Positions 20,042 through 35,000 of a DNA stretch of 64,000 nt are shown here, in pieces. The notes under the pieces are model-generated. The model was not told the origin of the DNA. It searched no databases and worked only from the letters and a program-made list of their open reading frames with translations. Position 1 is the first letter of the stretch, and each line of letters opens with the position of its first letter. The position numbers were made by a program, and so were the translations under genes. Source of the DNA: Apostichopus japonicus (taxonomy: Eukaryota > Echinodermata > Holothuroidea > Aspidochirotida > Stichopodidae); NCBI RefSeq assembly GCF_037975245.1, contig NC_092568.1:14965501-15029500 (forward strand). The letters run 5' to 3'.

Positions 20042-23000
20042 CTGAAACAAAAAAAATACTTTTAATAGCATGGAAAACTTAATCATTTAACAATAATAGT
20101 GGTGAATGATTAATCAGGAAGTTGCTACTCCAGCTTGAAAACTATGTTCAAATTAGTAGGCCTATGCCCTAGAAGCAGGAACCCACAATGTGCAAAATAT
20201 GTAAGCATGTTGAGAAATCTGTTAAAAGCAACAGAATCATCTTCATTGTTGGTTAAGGTGTAATACTATGGAAAGAGGGTCACCATACCTGCTTCGTCCT
20301 CCTGCTCTTTTTCTTCTCCTGCTTGTACCTCTTCATACACATCTTCCTCAGTATTTTCTGGACATGAGTGTAAGTCTTCAAATATGTCCAGCAGAATGAC
20401 TGCAGGTTCTATGGAGATTATGAAGATGATACATAGTTCCATTAGAAGTGCAAACTCATGCATCGGGATGTTACAATCTTCGTAACTTCCAATGAAATGA
20501 GATGATGAGAGGGATAAAAAGAATAAACAATTTGCTATTTCAGCACAATGTAATGACAGGAAGTAATGGTACCATTCACATTTAAGAAGGACAGAAGCTA
20601 CAAGTTAATGACTTTAATGTAATTCACTTCTGTCATGGATGTTTATCTCAGACTCATTAGTTTTAATAAGAAACAATCACATTGGGAATTACATCATGCA
20701 CTGGACATGACATTTGTCACTTTTTAGGATAGGAATGCTCACTGGCACACTGAGTACTAACAAGGGTTTGCCTGAGTGTCATGGTGACAAATACTCCCCT
20801 AAGATACTACAAAATCTTTGTCACTCCAGTAAGTGGAGATAATAGATACAAATAAATACCCTGTAATATATCACCTTGCATGTCACTTATTAAATCTGAC
20901 ATTTCACATGATATGTCCACGCTTCTCTCTGTGAGATATCCTGTTTACAAGCTTTACTTCACAACACATACACATGCATGCATCACGACTAAAAAGGTTA
21001 CAATTATCATCAAAACCAAAAATGATGAAATGCAATGCTTGTTGTATGCATAAGCAAAGAATGTTCTAACCACTGCCGTAAAGATAGAAATGAAGTAGAA
21101 CATGACAGCCAAACCACTAACCCTCTTGGTCGTACGATGGCTGAACAGCTTCATCATGACTAGAGCCTTGATCTTGATCCTGGTCTAGCATTTGACTCTC
21201 ATCACTCACAGACACTGCAAACAGAAATTACAGAGGAAAGGGAACAAACACAGTGAGCAAGCACATTATATAAAATTGATTATATTTGTGTTTTGTTTTA
21301 AGCTTTGATATGTGCAATCCTGCTGCCGACATATTAACATTCTGATCATGGTCACTACAAAACTGCAGAACTACATTTAGTCTGAGTGTAGTACAGTCAT
21401 TTTGCTCCAGAGAATTTTTAACAAATGGTCAACTAGCTTAAACCAAAAGGTTTAGATTTTGAACAGGAAGTTAAATGACTTGTGCTGTAAAATCGAACAA
21501 AAGATATTTAAAAAAAAGTATGTTATATCAGCAAACTTTAAGTTCGATATAAGTTTTGTACGTACCATGTGTCATTTGCTGATGAGCAATTGGCCACTGG
21601 AGTAATAGTTGCATTGCTGGAAGAACCTTGTGAGGAAAAGCAATGAAAGTGAAATAAATTTGATTGGTTACAATATGTTCTCATGAGAACTTACACACAC
21701 GATAAGTATATACAACAATATATGGACAATATAAATGTGTACAGTCATGAACACCATTACAGGATGAAAAAACAGCAAGTACCCTAAGACCAGATCAAAA
21801 TTTTTATGTAGTGGTGTAACTATAACATACCACTATCTATATTATGGACAGACCCCTCCCTTCTTCATTTCAGTGAATATATTTAATTGTGATTATTTCC
21901 CTTTAAGCTGGTATTGTGTGTACCTACCAGCATGTATCATGTGACAATTTCAATGAAGTTCTGCAGCAAAAACACCCAGCCCCTATGTCCACTCACCCCC
22001 CCTCCCCTACTCTCATATCATGTTTGTAAGTGTTCCAATTGTCCTGCTTAGCTTTATAACAATTGATGACTTTAAATGACTGTAGAAAGCAAAGGGATAT
22101 CTGCTCACTGAAAGGTAACACTTGTTGGCCTTGTGCTTTACTAGTAAGACATAAAAATAAAACAACAAACTTACAGATGGTAATACTATTTTTGCTTCGT
22201 AATATTGCTTGCAGATCATCGACTCCATACGCAGACGGTCGTTTGCAGGTAATACCAGGTGGCAGACCATCAACCACAATATTCCCCATAGCAAGTTGCT
22301 TGTAGCTCATTGCTCTTCTGCCCGTACCTGCATCTATGATCATATAAACCAAACATGTGTCCTTAAAATGTTGCAGGGATAGCAATGTGCCTTAAATCAG
22401 ATAGCTAGTAACATAGTTTACTAGTTTACATGATAAACTCGAGTTCATGCCTCAATCCAGCTAACAGTGTAATATTAACACACAAGAACTGTTCTATTCA
22501 CTGGAAACCTTCCCAACATTAAAGCTTTGCAAGTTTCCTTAAGTTGAAAACATTTTAATTCCTTTAAATTGAATATGTGGTGGTTTTTCTACATCCTCTA
22601 ATCCGTTCAAATTTATGTTACATCTTTTCACTTCCATTATGACAAATTGCATTATGTTATTGTGGGACTCAGTAAAACCTAGCACTTTTGGACAAAAACA
22701 TTACTATTTTCACAAACATTCCTAAGCGCACAAGTGACTGTAGTTCACCCTGACGTAGATGTGTGGAGTTGTGTGAGGAAAACCGTCGATCCAGCTATTC
22801 ACTTCAGTACGGTACTATGCCTGTACGACACTCTGTCAAATATAAACTGTTAGTATCAAAATGCCAATGATTTTTGTAGTATGATGTTGCCAATACACTT
22901 TTTGGAACCGAAGATTTAGTTTCTTTATGTTTCCCAGTCATCAAACCGACGACAAACGCTGCAGGCTTGGATTTATTTTGTAAGGAGAACTCGCAATGAC

Positions 23001-26000
23001 TTTCTCGCTCCCAGGTTTCCCACCGTATGCCGGCAAAAATATGTTCAGCACACTTCAGAAACGATGACTGGGACAGAGGATACATTGTTCCGAATAGTTT
23101 CCTTGGGACGAATTGGCGTTATGCTAGATGTTTACTTCTAAACTCAAAATTGTTACCTTTTGTACGTCAATTTTTTTTTACACTGGTCATAATTACCGTC
23201 ACATTTCAGTCTTTGGGTGGTATAAGCAATATCTTTCATATGCCAGGCTGACCGTTGTTTTCACGTCACTTAGTCATATCTAGGTAAATCCAGGTTTATA
23301 AGGACGGGTTATAGACAACGAGGATGACAGAAAATATGACTTATTCAACCAGCTAAGAGTTAAGCTTTTTTATTTACCTTAGGAAGAATGATGGGCTATA
23401 CTAGATCGATACTGATTAGTTCCATTTTTGGGTCTTCTGTTAATAGAGATAGTCATCCTTATTGGTAGGCTGGAAGTATGCTTTGAATATTTGGCATGTT
23501 TGCTATACCATTTGAAATTATCCATGCCAATTGTGCTCGACTACCGACTACCTAATGTATATATTTTCCTGAGACGGTAAAAGTTCATGCATTTTTCACT
23601 TTTGAAACTCTTAAAATGTGTAACAAGGAATCCATCAGGCATTTTGTTTTTCTGTGGTGTTCCAATTGCTTGTGTATCTGCTTTTGTGCAGTTGTGACTT
23701 GCTGAAAGCATTATACTTTATGTCAGCAAGACTGAGACATATACCCCACAGAGCTTTGTATTTCTTGGATTCAACTGCATCCACTGACCGAAACTAACTG
23801 CAAACACGATTAATTGCAACAAAAATGAAGAAATACCTGAAATGTTGATATTTTCACAAGGTAAGAATCGGAATTGCGGTAAGGCCTCAATATCATACCG
23901 CACACTATGTAACGTGGCCTATAATGGCAACGAATCTTACAAAATATGATCAGTCGTTGATGCAGGTTTGTAACCATAATTTACTTGTAATTGAAGAACT
24001 GCCAACCAAAATGAGTTTAAGTAGCCATGTGTGAAAAATTCTAACAACCATTTCTTTCTCCTGTAGCTGCATGTTTATTGCAAGAATGAAGTTAATAAAT
24101 GGCTCACTTTCTTAAGAGAAGTAAAAAGAAAGTCCATTGTTATTGTTTTGCCTATGGGGTACACTCTGCAGAATGACGACACACAGTGACCTGTACGTTC
24201 ATTAGCTTGTTCGCATCACATTTCTGGTCAGTGAGAATCTGCTAACTTTAACATCAAATTTCTTTAAATTGCTTTCTTTTCCAACTAAGCGGAAACCACA
24301 GTATTGTTTGTGTAGTAAATACTTTACTATGAGCCGAAAAATTGGAATATTGCATTTTAATGTCTGCAGCTCATAATAATGAACAATCAATATTAGGCAG
24401 CTAATGTAAGTATAGCGCTGTGAACAATTGGGAAACTGATTGACTGATTTTCCAGTTGTTCGTACTTCACTCAGCAGTTTAAGAATGGAATTTGACTTTA
24501 TCATATCAAAAATATTCCTGTTGATTGCTAATGAGTTATAAGTGACAATAAGACAATAATAATATTTCTCTCCCAAGATGCAATCGATGAACGTGATTTA
24601 GTCAGTTTCACTTACAGTATTTTTCGTTAAAGAGCTCCTGCACGCTGGTACGTAGTGTTGCACGGGTTGCTTCTTTAACAGGACCATCAGCATTACCCCA
24701 TATTGAATGAAACAGAAAGAAAAAACAATCACAAGTTTGATCTACCTTCAAAATGAATGTATGACCTTTAAAATATTTCCTCATATGCAGTTGATTTTTG
24801 TGGGATAATTGTATGTATATATATATAAATATATATGTATGTATATTAGATGATCCTGCAAGCAGGAACTCGCGCTACTTGTGCTACTGCCCTTACCTAA
24901 CACGAATATATTCGATAAGTATTCGATAGGTATTCAAAGATTTCCTTAGTATTCAGAAAATCTACCATATAACACACAGTACAAAATAAGTATTCGAATA
25001 CTAATACGAATAACTATAAGCCTTCGTCAGAGCCGAATTATGTAAATGAGTTAAGTATTCGAATACCTGTTAGGTATTCGAATAGGTATTCGAATAGCTC
25101 TTCGAATAGCTATACGAATAGGTATTCGAGTAGCTTTTGGAATAGCTATTTGAATACTTAGCTCATTTACATATAAGTATTCGCTCATTTAAATAATTCG
25201 GCTCTGACGAATACTTATAGTTATTCGAATACTTATTCGCTAGTATTCGAATACTTGTATGCTAATTAGTTATGTTATGAAGGCTTAACAGGTTTCTGAA
25301 TACTTACTTGAATACTTATTGAATACTTGTATGCTAATTAGTTCCAAGTAAGGAGAGTTAGGAATTTGGCCAGCTTGTTGTCCTAGCTTCTTGATTAAAT
25401 CTGCTATTAAAAGTTGAATAACATTCACAAGGAATAAATATCTATTTGAAATGGCCGGAGTATTAAGCACAGAATACTAAAACAGTAGGTCTTATGAATA
25501 TGATCGATGAAATTTTGGAAACGCTTCAGCTATTAAATCCTCCGCGGTATATTTCAAATATTTTTGCGCTGTTCAAAGTGTATGGGTGTTAGCCACTGAA
25601 AAAAAATGTTTGTTCTTGATCAGAGAACTCTGGGTTTGGTTGGAAGACCAAACACAGAGCAGATACATCAAAACTGGAAAACTCAACCGGATTGGATCAA
25701 AAGAAATTATAATTATGAATAACAAACAATATTCAGCTGATCTGGGCCCAGTCAAAGAATTAAATAAAATAACTTACAGTCGTGAGGTCATGTAAGAGTT
25801 GCGGGATACGGGGTTCTTGACAGCAGCTAGCTGTCCAACAGGATTATTGGGAATCCCCCTTGTGGTCACGATGTGTGGGGACAACTGACCACTGTATAAC
25901 AAATACAACAGGCTAAAAACAAGAATAAGACTGGCTGTTAGGTATAGAAAATAGTTATATTGCTCGGTCACACATGTGTGCAACATAAAGAATCTTGGGA

Positions 26001-29000
26001 AAGTACTCTTTACTGTTACACAATTATTAACAATGAAAACTACAGATATTGATATAAACAACTAGGGGTGTCAAGTGGCCACAAGACTAATACATGTATG
26101 TGCACATTAATAAAAAAAGAGATAGAGCTTATCTGGCGGGCGGGTCTGTATAGTCCAGCAACACGGCACGGCAATGTAGTAGAATAACTGGTAGGCACGG
26201 TGATGCAAGGTTTAATAAATGAATGTCCGATAGCAGGAAATTACGAAATAGAAGGTGAGAGGTAAGAGTTCCGTGAATATACTCCAGTGGATATAGATAC
26301 GAGGGAGAGTTCCAGGAATACTCCAATAAAATATATATATACTGTATGTTCAAAGAAATGTTCTTCCCAAGGAGAGTAGGTAAAGTCCAGGTACAAGAGA
26401 CAGTAGGTAGAAGACTAGGTGACGTCCACGTAAAAGAGTAGGTGAAGTCCCGGTAAAAGATAGGTTAAAGAGTAGGTGAAGTCCCAGTAAAAGATATGTA
26501 AATACAAAATGGCAACTAGCAGGACACAGCTCTCAGTTCCATATAATCCATTAAAACGATGAAATAATGTTTACAAACGTACAGCAAATCAATTATAGAC
26601 AATTAATTCCTCGGACAGCAAAAGTTATATGAATGTAGATAAATATTCTCAAAGCAAAAGATAGACAACTTCTCTAATTATATATATGTATACTGTAGTG
26701 TAAGGACTACATGATGTCAAGGGTGGCTAATATATACACATGCCCTGTTGACTGGCTGACAACTAAACTGCCTCTCTCTCCTAAAACACCTTGGAGGAAG
26801 CTCCCAAACCACAGGGTAACAACATGTGACCCTCTTAACACCTCTGATTGGCTATAAACACCCTAGATACCAAGAGTAACACGTAGAACCAATCAGAGCT
26901 AATTACACATACTAAATCTACATACAAATGTCTATCCTATAACAGAAACAACTAAGACAAGGCATCCCTTATCTAAGAAAAGAAAGTAAGAAGAGAAGAT
27001 GTTTACTGCAACCAGCAACTTTGGCAGAACAAAGAAAGTACTGTTGCCACTGGCTCACTACTAAATATACAGGGGAATATGAGCACAGGTTGTGGAAGAG
27101 TATAGGCACCTATTACATAACCACTAGGAAAGGGGAGAACAAGAAACAGAAATAGAGCTATTTACATCCCCGCCCGCTTTATATTGGCTTACACTGCCAA
27201 TGAAAACTTCTTGCAGCAAAAAATACAAAACAAAATTTAAAAAATAGAAATGATAGAAACATACAGAATATACTTGTGAAGTATATATCCAACCTGGTGA
27301 GGCAATTAGGCTGTGACTAACGCAGTTTCCTAGTACAACAGTCAAACAACTTCTAGCTTGTACATGTAAAAATACAGTATCTCCTAAAACAATCGGATCC
27401 TCTGGCAAGGATCATACCACAAAGACCGGTAAGTCTTGGTACAAAAATACAAATGAATACACAATAGCACACCTTATTTGAAGAAATTAGATGCTCTAGC
27501 CTTACTCAAGCCATCTTCTAACCATTGCATAGAAATAACAATGGGTGAAAAATCTTTACTTATTATATTATTGACACATGACTCCTCGGGAGGTAAACCT
27601 TTGGTCCTACGTGACCGTCTGAGATACAAGGTGGGATCTACAACTGATTCTAGGGTGGGAATATCTGGAAATGTGGTGAGCACAGGGGGGTGTGTTGGTT
27701 CCTGCCCATCGGAAGCGTCTGTGTCTTCATCAGCACTATGGTGGTTTACGCTGTCCTCATCATCAGAGCTGCTGGTACGGTCGGGTATCTGCTGTGAAAT
27801 TGGTATGCGAAGTAGTGGGGTCACCGGACTACTATTGGTACCTGTAGGGGCATCGTCCTGGGGAGGTGTGTTTGTCTCTTCTATAGTTATTGGAATACGG
27901 CAAAGTTTTAAAGCATTGCGGTGGAGAACCTTTTCCATGCCGTCACCACTTTCTGGTTTCACCCGGTAGATCGGTAGATGTACGTTGGGTTGTCCGGTGA
28001 CAATGTGTGGCTCTGGGTTCCAAAAATCCACTGTCTTATGCCTGCCGTCAAAATGAAGGCGTTTTACCAGTACACGCTCGCCTCTGGACAAGGGTTGATC
28101 TTTCGTCTTTTGATCGTAAAGTCTCTTTTGTACAGCAGATGCCTTCTCCATTTCTTTCTCTGCAAGAGTATGGGCATGGTGGAGTCGTTCCCAGTGATAA
28201 CTAACCCAGTCCGATGACACTGGTCTCTGGTTGTCTTCAGGTGTCGCCATTTCTAGATCAATGGGTAGCCTTCCATGTCGACCAAACATTAGGTAGAAGG
28301 GGGTTTGTTTTGTTGAGGAATGCTGGGTATTGTTATAGAGGTATGTAAGTTCTGCGAGATGTGCAGGCCACTGCTTCTTCTTTTCTTCGGACAATGTACG
28401 CACCATGTTTATAAGGGTACGGTTGAATCGTTCACATAAGCCATTTCCAGCTGGGTGGTAGGGTGTAGTTCTGCTCTTATGGATGTTATACATCTGGCAA
28501 AGTTCCTTAATTAACCGGGATTCAAAGTTAGCGCCTTGGTCTGACAGGATTCGTGCTGGGCAACCATACTTCGTGATGAAATGCTGCCAAAGGGCTCTTG
28601 CTGTTGTTACTGCTGTTTGATTTCTGGTGGCGACTGCGACTGCTAATTTGGTGAAGTAGTCAGTGATGACTAAGACATTTTCGAAACCATCTGTAGAACG
28701 ATCAAGCTTAAGAAAGTCAATAGCCACAAGTTCCAGGGGGGCTGACACCTTAATATTAACCAGTGGGGCTCTTGTTGTTGTTGTCGGTGGTTTAGCTAAA
28801 TTGCAACGTTTGCATTCTGCACAATACTTCTGGACATCACTCCTTATGTTGGGCCAGTAGAAGCGCTCTTGAATAAGTGCCAGTGTTCTGGTGGCTCCAA
28901 AATGTCCTGCTTGGTCGTGTAAACCCTGGAGAACTCTGACCTTCAAACTGGACGGCACCACAAACTGCTTTACTGGGTCTTGGTGACCACTTCTCAGGAT

Positions 29001-32000
29001 CTCTCTATAGAGGCACCCATCAAGTATCTTTAGGCTGGTCCACTGTTTGAGTAACAATGATACCTCTGTCGAGTCACCATTGTATACGGGGCGCTTCCCA
29101 GAACGGACATATCTCTTCACTTCGGCTATTGCTGGATCTAGGTCTTGTCTGTTCCTAAAATCGTCATTAATGCTTGGTGGAGGTTCCTGATTGGTTGTTT
29201 CCTGCTCTGTCAAGGGAAGCAAGCAATCTGTATGCTACTGAAGGTTGTAGATAATCTCATCGTCTGGTGTACTACAAGGGGCTTCTTGAGTTTGAGTCAT
29301 TCGGGACAGGGCATCAGCGTTGGTATTTTCTCTGCCTGGTTTGTACGCAATCTTATAGTGGAAATTCGCAAGTCTTGCTACCCATCTCTGTTCAATGGCT
29401 CCAAGGTCTGCTGTAGCTAGAAACTGTAGGGGTTTATGGTCTGTATAAATAACAAATTCAGCGCCGAGTAAATATGACTTGAACTTTTGAGTTACTGCCC
29501 AGGAGATTGCTAGTAGTTCTAACTTGAACGCACTGTAGTTCTGGTCATTCCGTTCTGTTTTTCGGAGACTTCGACTCGCATAAGCTATTACTCGTTCTTT
29601 GTTTTCTTGAACTTGTGTCAATACTGCCCCCAATCCTGTACCACTAGCGTCAGTGTACAGTCTAAAAGGCAGTGAATAGTCTGCATAGGCTAGAATCGGT
29701 GGTGAGGACAGTTCCTGTCTTAGGTGGTCAAAAGCATCCTGACATTTGGTGGACCATTCAAAGGCTTTCTTCAGGGGTAGCCCATTCTTTGGTTTAGATG
29801 TGAGCTCGTACAATGGGCCTGCAATCTTTGAAAACTCTTTAATGAATCGCCTGTAGAACCCTGCCATACCCAGAAAGCATCTCACATCTGATACAGAGGT
29901 GGGGGTGGGCCAGTCTTTGATGACTGCACACTTTTCTGGTTCAGTAGATATGCCCTCTGCCGACACCACATGACCAAGGTAGTGTACTTCTTTCTGCAAC
30001 AGGTGGCACTTACTTGGTTTAGCCTTCAACCCATGCTTACTTAGTCTGTCCAGGACATTCCCTAGTCTTTGAAGATGTGATGGAAAATCTTGAGAGAAGA
30101 CGATGATGTCATCTAAATACAGAAGTACAGACTCGTAATTCATGTCTCCCAGACAGGCCTCCATTAATCGTTGAAAAGTCGCTGGAGCGTTGCATAAACC
30201 GAAGGGCATTCTTTGAAATTCGAACAGTCCCATAGGTGTTGTGAAGGCTGTTTTCTGCTGATCTTCGGGATTCATGGCAACCTGCCAGTAGCCACTCACC
30301 AAGTCTAGGGTGGAAAATAACCTGGCATGACCCAACGCATTTAAGGACTCATCAATTCGGGGGAGAGGGTAGGCATCCTTCCTAGTAAGAGCATTTAGTC
30401 TGCGATAATCCACACAAATCCTTATCTTTCCATCTATTTTTCTTACTAACACAGTAGGAGCTGCCCATGGACTGTAGCTTTCTTGGATGACCCCCTTTTC
30501 TAGCATCTGTTTGATTTGATCTTTTACCTCCTGGTAAAGTTTGGGCGGAATCATTCTATATTTTTCCCTCACTGGTGGGCTGTCACCTGTTGGAATTTGA
30601 TGTGTGATAGTAGCTGTACACCCGTAGTCACCATCATCTTTAGCAAAAACTTCTTTGTGGTCATTAAGAAATTTAGCAAGCATAGCCACCTCATCAGAAC
30701 AAAGAGTTTCAGTGTTGACATTAACAGGTACTGGTAAATCTCCAGGTATTTGAGAGTGAGCGCTTTCATTGACCACTGTAGCATGCTGCTCAGAGATAAC
30801 AACTTCTACTGTTTGTTGATCAATGTGCACTAAGTTAACTTCTGGAATCTGATTAGGTAATACCTCCACCTCATGTAATTGTGCCAAAACTGAACCTTTC
30901 CTGAGCAGGATGTCACTGGTGCTGATGTTGAGAAGTCTAATGTGCACTTTATTATTAGTAACCGTAGACAATGATTTGGCCACTAAAATATCCTTTGGTA
31001 AGTTGTTTTGGTCATCAGGTAGTGGTTCTATTATCCCCTGACCACAAGTTCTTCCTTTCCCTAAATCGCAGTAGCTCTCTATGATTATCTCTTGTCTGGC
31101 AGGCAGTGTCACAGATTGGCCCCTGGGAATTGAAACTCTACCTATAATGCCTGATAGATTCTCACTCTCTGTTCCCCCTTCTTCAGCCATCTGTATAAAG
31201 TGTAGTACTTCTGCTGTTTGAGCACACCGATCTCTGGATGGATTCGACTTCATGTTCGGACTATTAAATAGCATCTCTTTGCAAAGCCTGATTGCGTTCA
31301 TTCCTAATAGGCAGGGAATGCCACTGGCAGCATTCTCAGGAACAAGGAGGGCTATAATATTAATTTCAACTTCAGAAATGACTAGCTTTACTTCCACACA
31401 TCCTGAAAATGGGACAGGTAAATGGTTTGCACCTTTAAGTCTGAGCCAATGCAGCGGGCCTGATGAACAATGTCTGTCAGCCAAGTGTTCTCTGAAGTAC
31501 TTTTCTGATATGGTCGTCACTTGTGAGCCGGTGTCAATGATACATGGCATAGGGTGGCCCTCTATCAGAATGTTGGTTATCATGTGACCTCCAACGACCT
31601 TGTCTTTGATGTCCCTAGTTGGTATTGATGAGCCTAACGAGGCAGAGCATTCCATAGTTTGGCTCACAACTATGGATTGGTCTCGTTTGGGTGAACCGAT
31701 GTTGTCTGGGGTTGGAAAGGGGTGGCATCTGCAGACAGGTGTGGTGGGGGCCCTCGTCTCCTCCTACAATTCCTGGCAACATGGCCCGGGATGTTGCAGT
31801 TTCTACAGATCGGCCGACGATCTTCTGTAAACTGGTCTGAAGCCCTTCTGCCACCGGTTGGTCGGTTCCTAGGTGTTGCCATGGCAACCATAGACTGCAA
31901 GTGCAGCATTTGTTGTTGCATATTGGAGAATGCTGCCTCCATCGTTTTCTGCCATTCTTGGAAGGCTGGGACATTGTTGGGCCTTGTACTTTGGACAGAT

Positions 32001-35000
32001 GCAGTGGGGATCCTAACTTGATGAAGGTCAGCGGTGGTGACTTCAGCACTGTCCATTCTAATGGCGCCTTCCAGCTCAAGGGCCTCATCTTTGATATCTT
32101 TAAAATTGATGTTGCTGTCCTTCCTGACTTCTCTCCGTAGCTCCATCCTGATGGAGTTGCTGGAAATTCCCTCGATGAATCGATCTCTGAGGGTTTTGTC
32201 TTTTTCAGGTAGGGATGATGGGTGCTTTAGGATTTGCTGCAAAAGTTCTTCCAGGCATAGGGAATACTGCCTGATGGTCTCATGCCTATGCTGGTTTCTG
32301 GCGTAGAAGCGACTCATCAGTGTCGTCAGGGGCGTATTGTCCCCATAAATCTTTCCTAAGTGTTGAAGCACCGCATCAAGGGTTGATCGCTGATCATCCT
32401 CTAGAACGAGCACCTCCCTCCGTGCTACACCACCCAGATACCGAAGGGCCAACTCTACTTGTTGGTCCTGGGGGGTCCGCCATGCTTTGAGTGCAGCTTT
32501 CAGGCTAGCTTTCCATTCCCCCCAACCAGGGTCGTTTTTACTAGTTGGGGTACCCACAAAGGTTGAAATGTGGTGATTAATGGGGATATAAATTGCAGGG
32601 AGAGGCTGGTTTCCCGAGCAGTCAGGTGTCACTGAATCAATATTTTCATTCATGGCTATTCTCAATGGTAAACAGTTTGTAAGCAAAAATATATAGAAGT
32701 ACTGAAGAAACCATAAGCAAAATACTGAAATGTGAATAAAATAAGTCTCCTATCAACCAGTCTTATTCAAGTACAACAACATTTGAAATAAATACTATAT
32801 AACGACAATTGCCATTTGGGGAGCAATAATTGAATAACCCCACTCGTACTACCAATGTAAGAGTTGCGGGATACGGGGTTCTTGACAGCAGCTAGCTGTC
32901 CAACAGGATTATTGGGAATCCCCCTTGTGGTCACGATGTGTGGGGACAACTGACCACTGTATAACAAATACAACAGGCTAAAAACAAGAATAAGACTGGC
33001 TGTTAGGTATAGAAAATAGTTATATTGCTCGGTCACACATGTGTGCAACTAAAGAATCTTGGGAAAGTACTCTTTACTGTTACACAATTATTAACAATGA
33101 AAACTACAGATATTGATATAAACAACTAGGGGTGTCAAGTGGCCACAAGACTAATACATGTATGTGCACATTAATAAAAAAAGAGATAGAGCTTATCTGG
33201 CGGGCGGGTCTGTATAGTCCAGCAACACGGCACGGCAATGTAGTAGAATAACTGGTAGGCACGGTGATGCAAGGTTTAATAAATGAATGTCCGATAGCAG
33301 GAAATTACGAAATAGAAGGTGAGAGGTAAGAGTTCCGCGAATATACTCCAGTGGATATAGATACGAGGGAGAGTTCCAGGAATACTCCAATAAAATATAT
33401 ATATACTGTATGTTCAAAGAAATGTTCTTCCCAAGGAGAGTAGGTAAAGTCCAGGTACAAGAGACAGTAGGTAGAAGACTAGGTGACGTCCACGTAAAAG
33501 AGTAGGTGAAGTCCCGGTAAAAGATAGGTTAAAGAGTAGGTGAAGTCCCAGTAAAAGATATGTAAATACAAAATGGCAACTAGCAGGACACAGCTCTCAG
33601 TTCCATATAATCCATTAAAACGATGAAATAATGTTTACAAACGTACAGCAAATCAATTATAGACAATTAATTCCTCGGACAGCAAAAGTTATATGAATGT
33701 AGATAAATATTCTCAAAGCAAAAGATAGACAACTTCTCTAATTATATATATGTATACTGTAGTGTAAGGACTACATGATGTCAAGGGTGGCTAATATATA
33801 CACATGCCCTGTTGACTGGCTGACAACTAAACTGCCTCTCTCTCCTAAAACACCTTGGAGGAAGCTCCCAAACCACAGGGTAACAACATGTGACCCTCTT
33901 AACACCTCTGATTGGCTATAAACACCCTAGATACCAAGAGTAACACTTAGAACCAATCAGAGCTAATTACACATACTAAATCTACATACAAATGTCTATC
34001 CTATAACAGAAACAACTAAGACAAGGCATCCCTTATCTAAGAAAAGAAAGTAAGAAGAGAAGATGTTTACTGCAACCAGCAACTTTGGCAGAACAAAGAA
34101 AGTACTGTTGCCACTGGCTCACTACTAAATATACAGGGGAATATGAGCACAGGTTGTGGAAGAGTATAGGCACCTATTACATAACCACTAGGAAAGGGGA
34201 GAACAAGAAACAGAAATAGAGCTATTTACAGTCACACCCAAATGTTAAAGTAAATACACTTAATTTAAAAGTCTGTTCTGGTGAGTTGGCCTGCTGGTGA
34301 CATTAAGTATTCTACGACATCATATCTTCCACGACATCAGATATTCCACAACATCAGAAATAGTTAAACACAATAAATGGTATTAAATGAATGTCCGATC
34401 CCAACAAAGTATTATCCTTCAATTTATAAGCAATGCATGTGTCGCAGGGTATCCTTCAGTAAAATAATGTCAATATCCTCTGTAGTAAAATAATGTCCTT
34501 TATAAGAAATGGTGTCCCGGAGTATACTTTATTGTAAAATAATATCCTTTATGATAAAATAGTGTCCCAGACTGTCAGTTGAATAAAACAAACTATCCAG
34601 CCATTAAAACTATCTTTCTCTTCTTTTGCAACTGCCTTGCTCAGATACTTATAGCCAACTGCCTAACTCCTTATACCCCTCACAAAACTCCCTTTGTTAC
34701 TAAAATATACACACACAGACCCCATTTCCTGTGAGAGCTAATTTCCAGGAAGAACAAGATAGTTGCCTAGCAACCTAGAAGAGGTAGAAGTGTAGAGGTT
34801 TTAATCCACAAGACAACATACAAATATACTGTACAAATGTATATCCCCTCTGTTCAGTGCACAATGCACCTAATAAACAAGTAAAACTATGGTACAAAAC
34901 AAAACTTTATGTAAGAGCTGACCATCTTACAAAAGGAAATAAGTATTCGAATAGGCATTCAATGAAATAGGTGTTCGAATACTTATTGGAATAGCTATAT

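Larger units (their letters stand above)
25791..34230 (-). mobile_element. Ty3/gypsy LTR retrotransposon, young and nearly whole
   Basis: Two LTRs of 1376 and 1375 bp flank gag, protease-RT-RNase H and integrase frames in the usual gypsy order. It is flanked by a 4 bp duplication, GTCA (25787-25790 and 34231-34234). The LTRs differ at about three positions, which implies a recent insertion. The primer-binding-site candidate next to the right LTR and the polypurine tract next to the left LTR show minus-strand orientation. It looks whole or nearly so, with at most about one break. It sits inside the TIR element. Confidence 0.95.

Noticed and set aside
22965-23135. Possible THAP-type zinc-finger exon (KICSAHFRNDDWDRGY on the plus strand)
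   Set aside because: Only the C-x2-H-F part is seen; the other THAP positions are missing and the opposite strand is also open.
27478-27969. A 163-codon plus-strand frame
   Set aside because: Opposite-strand shadow of the gypsy integrase C-terminal tail.
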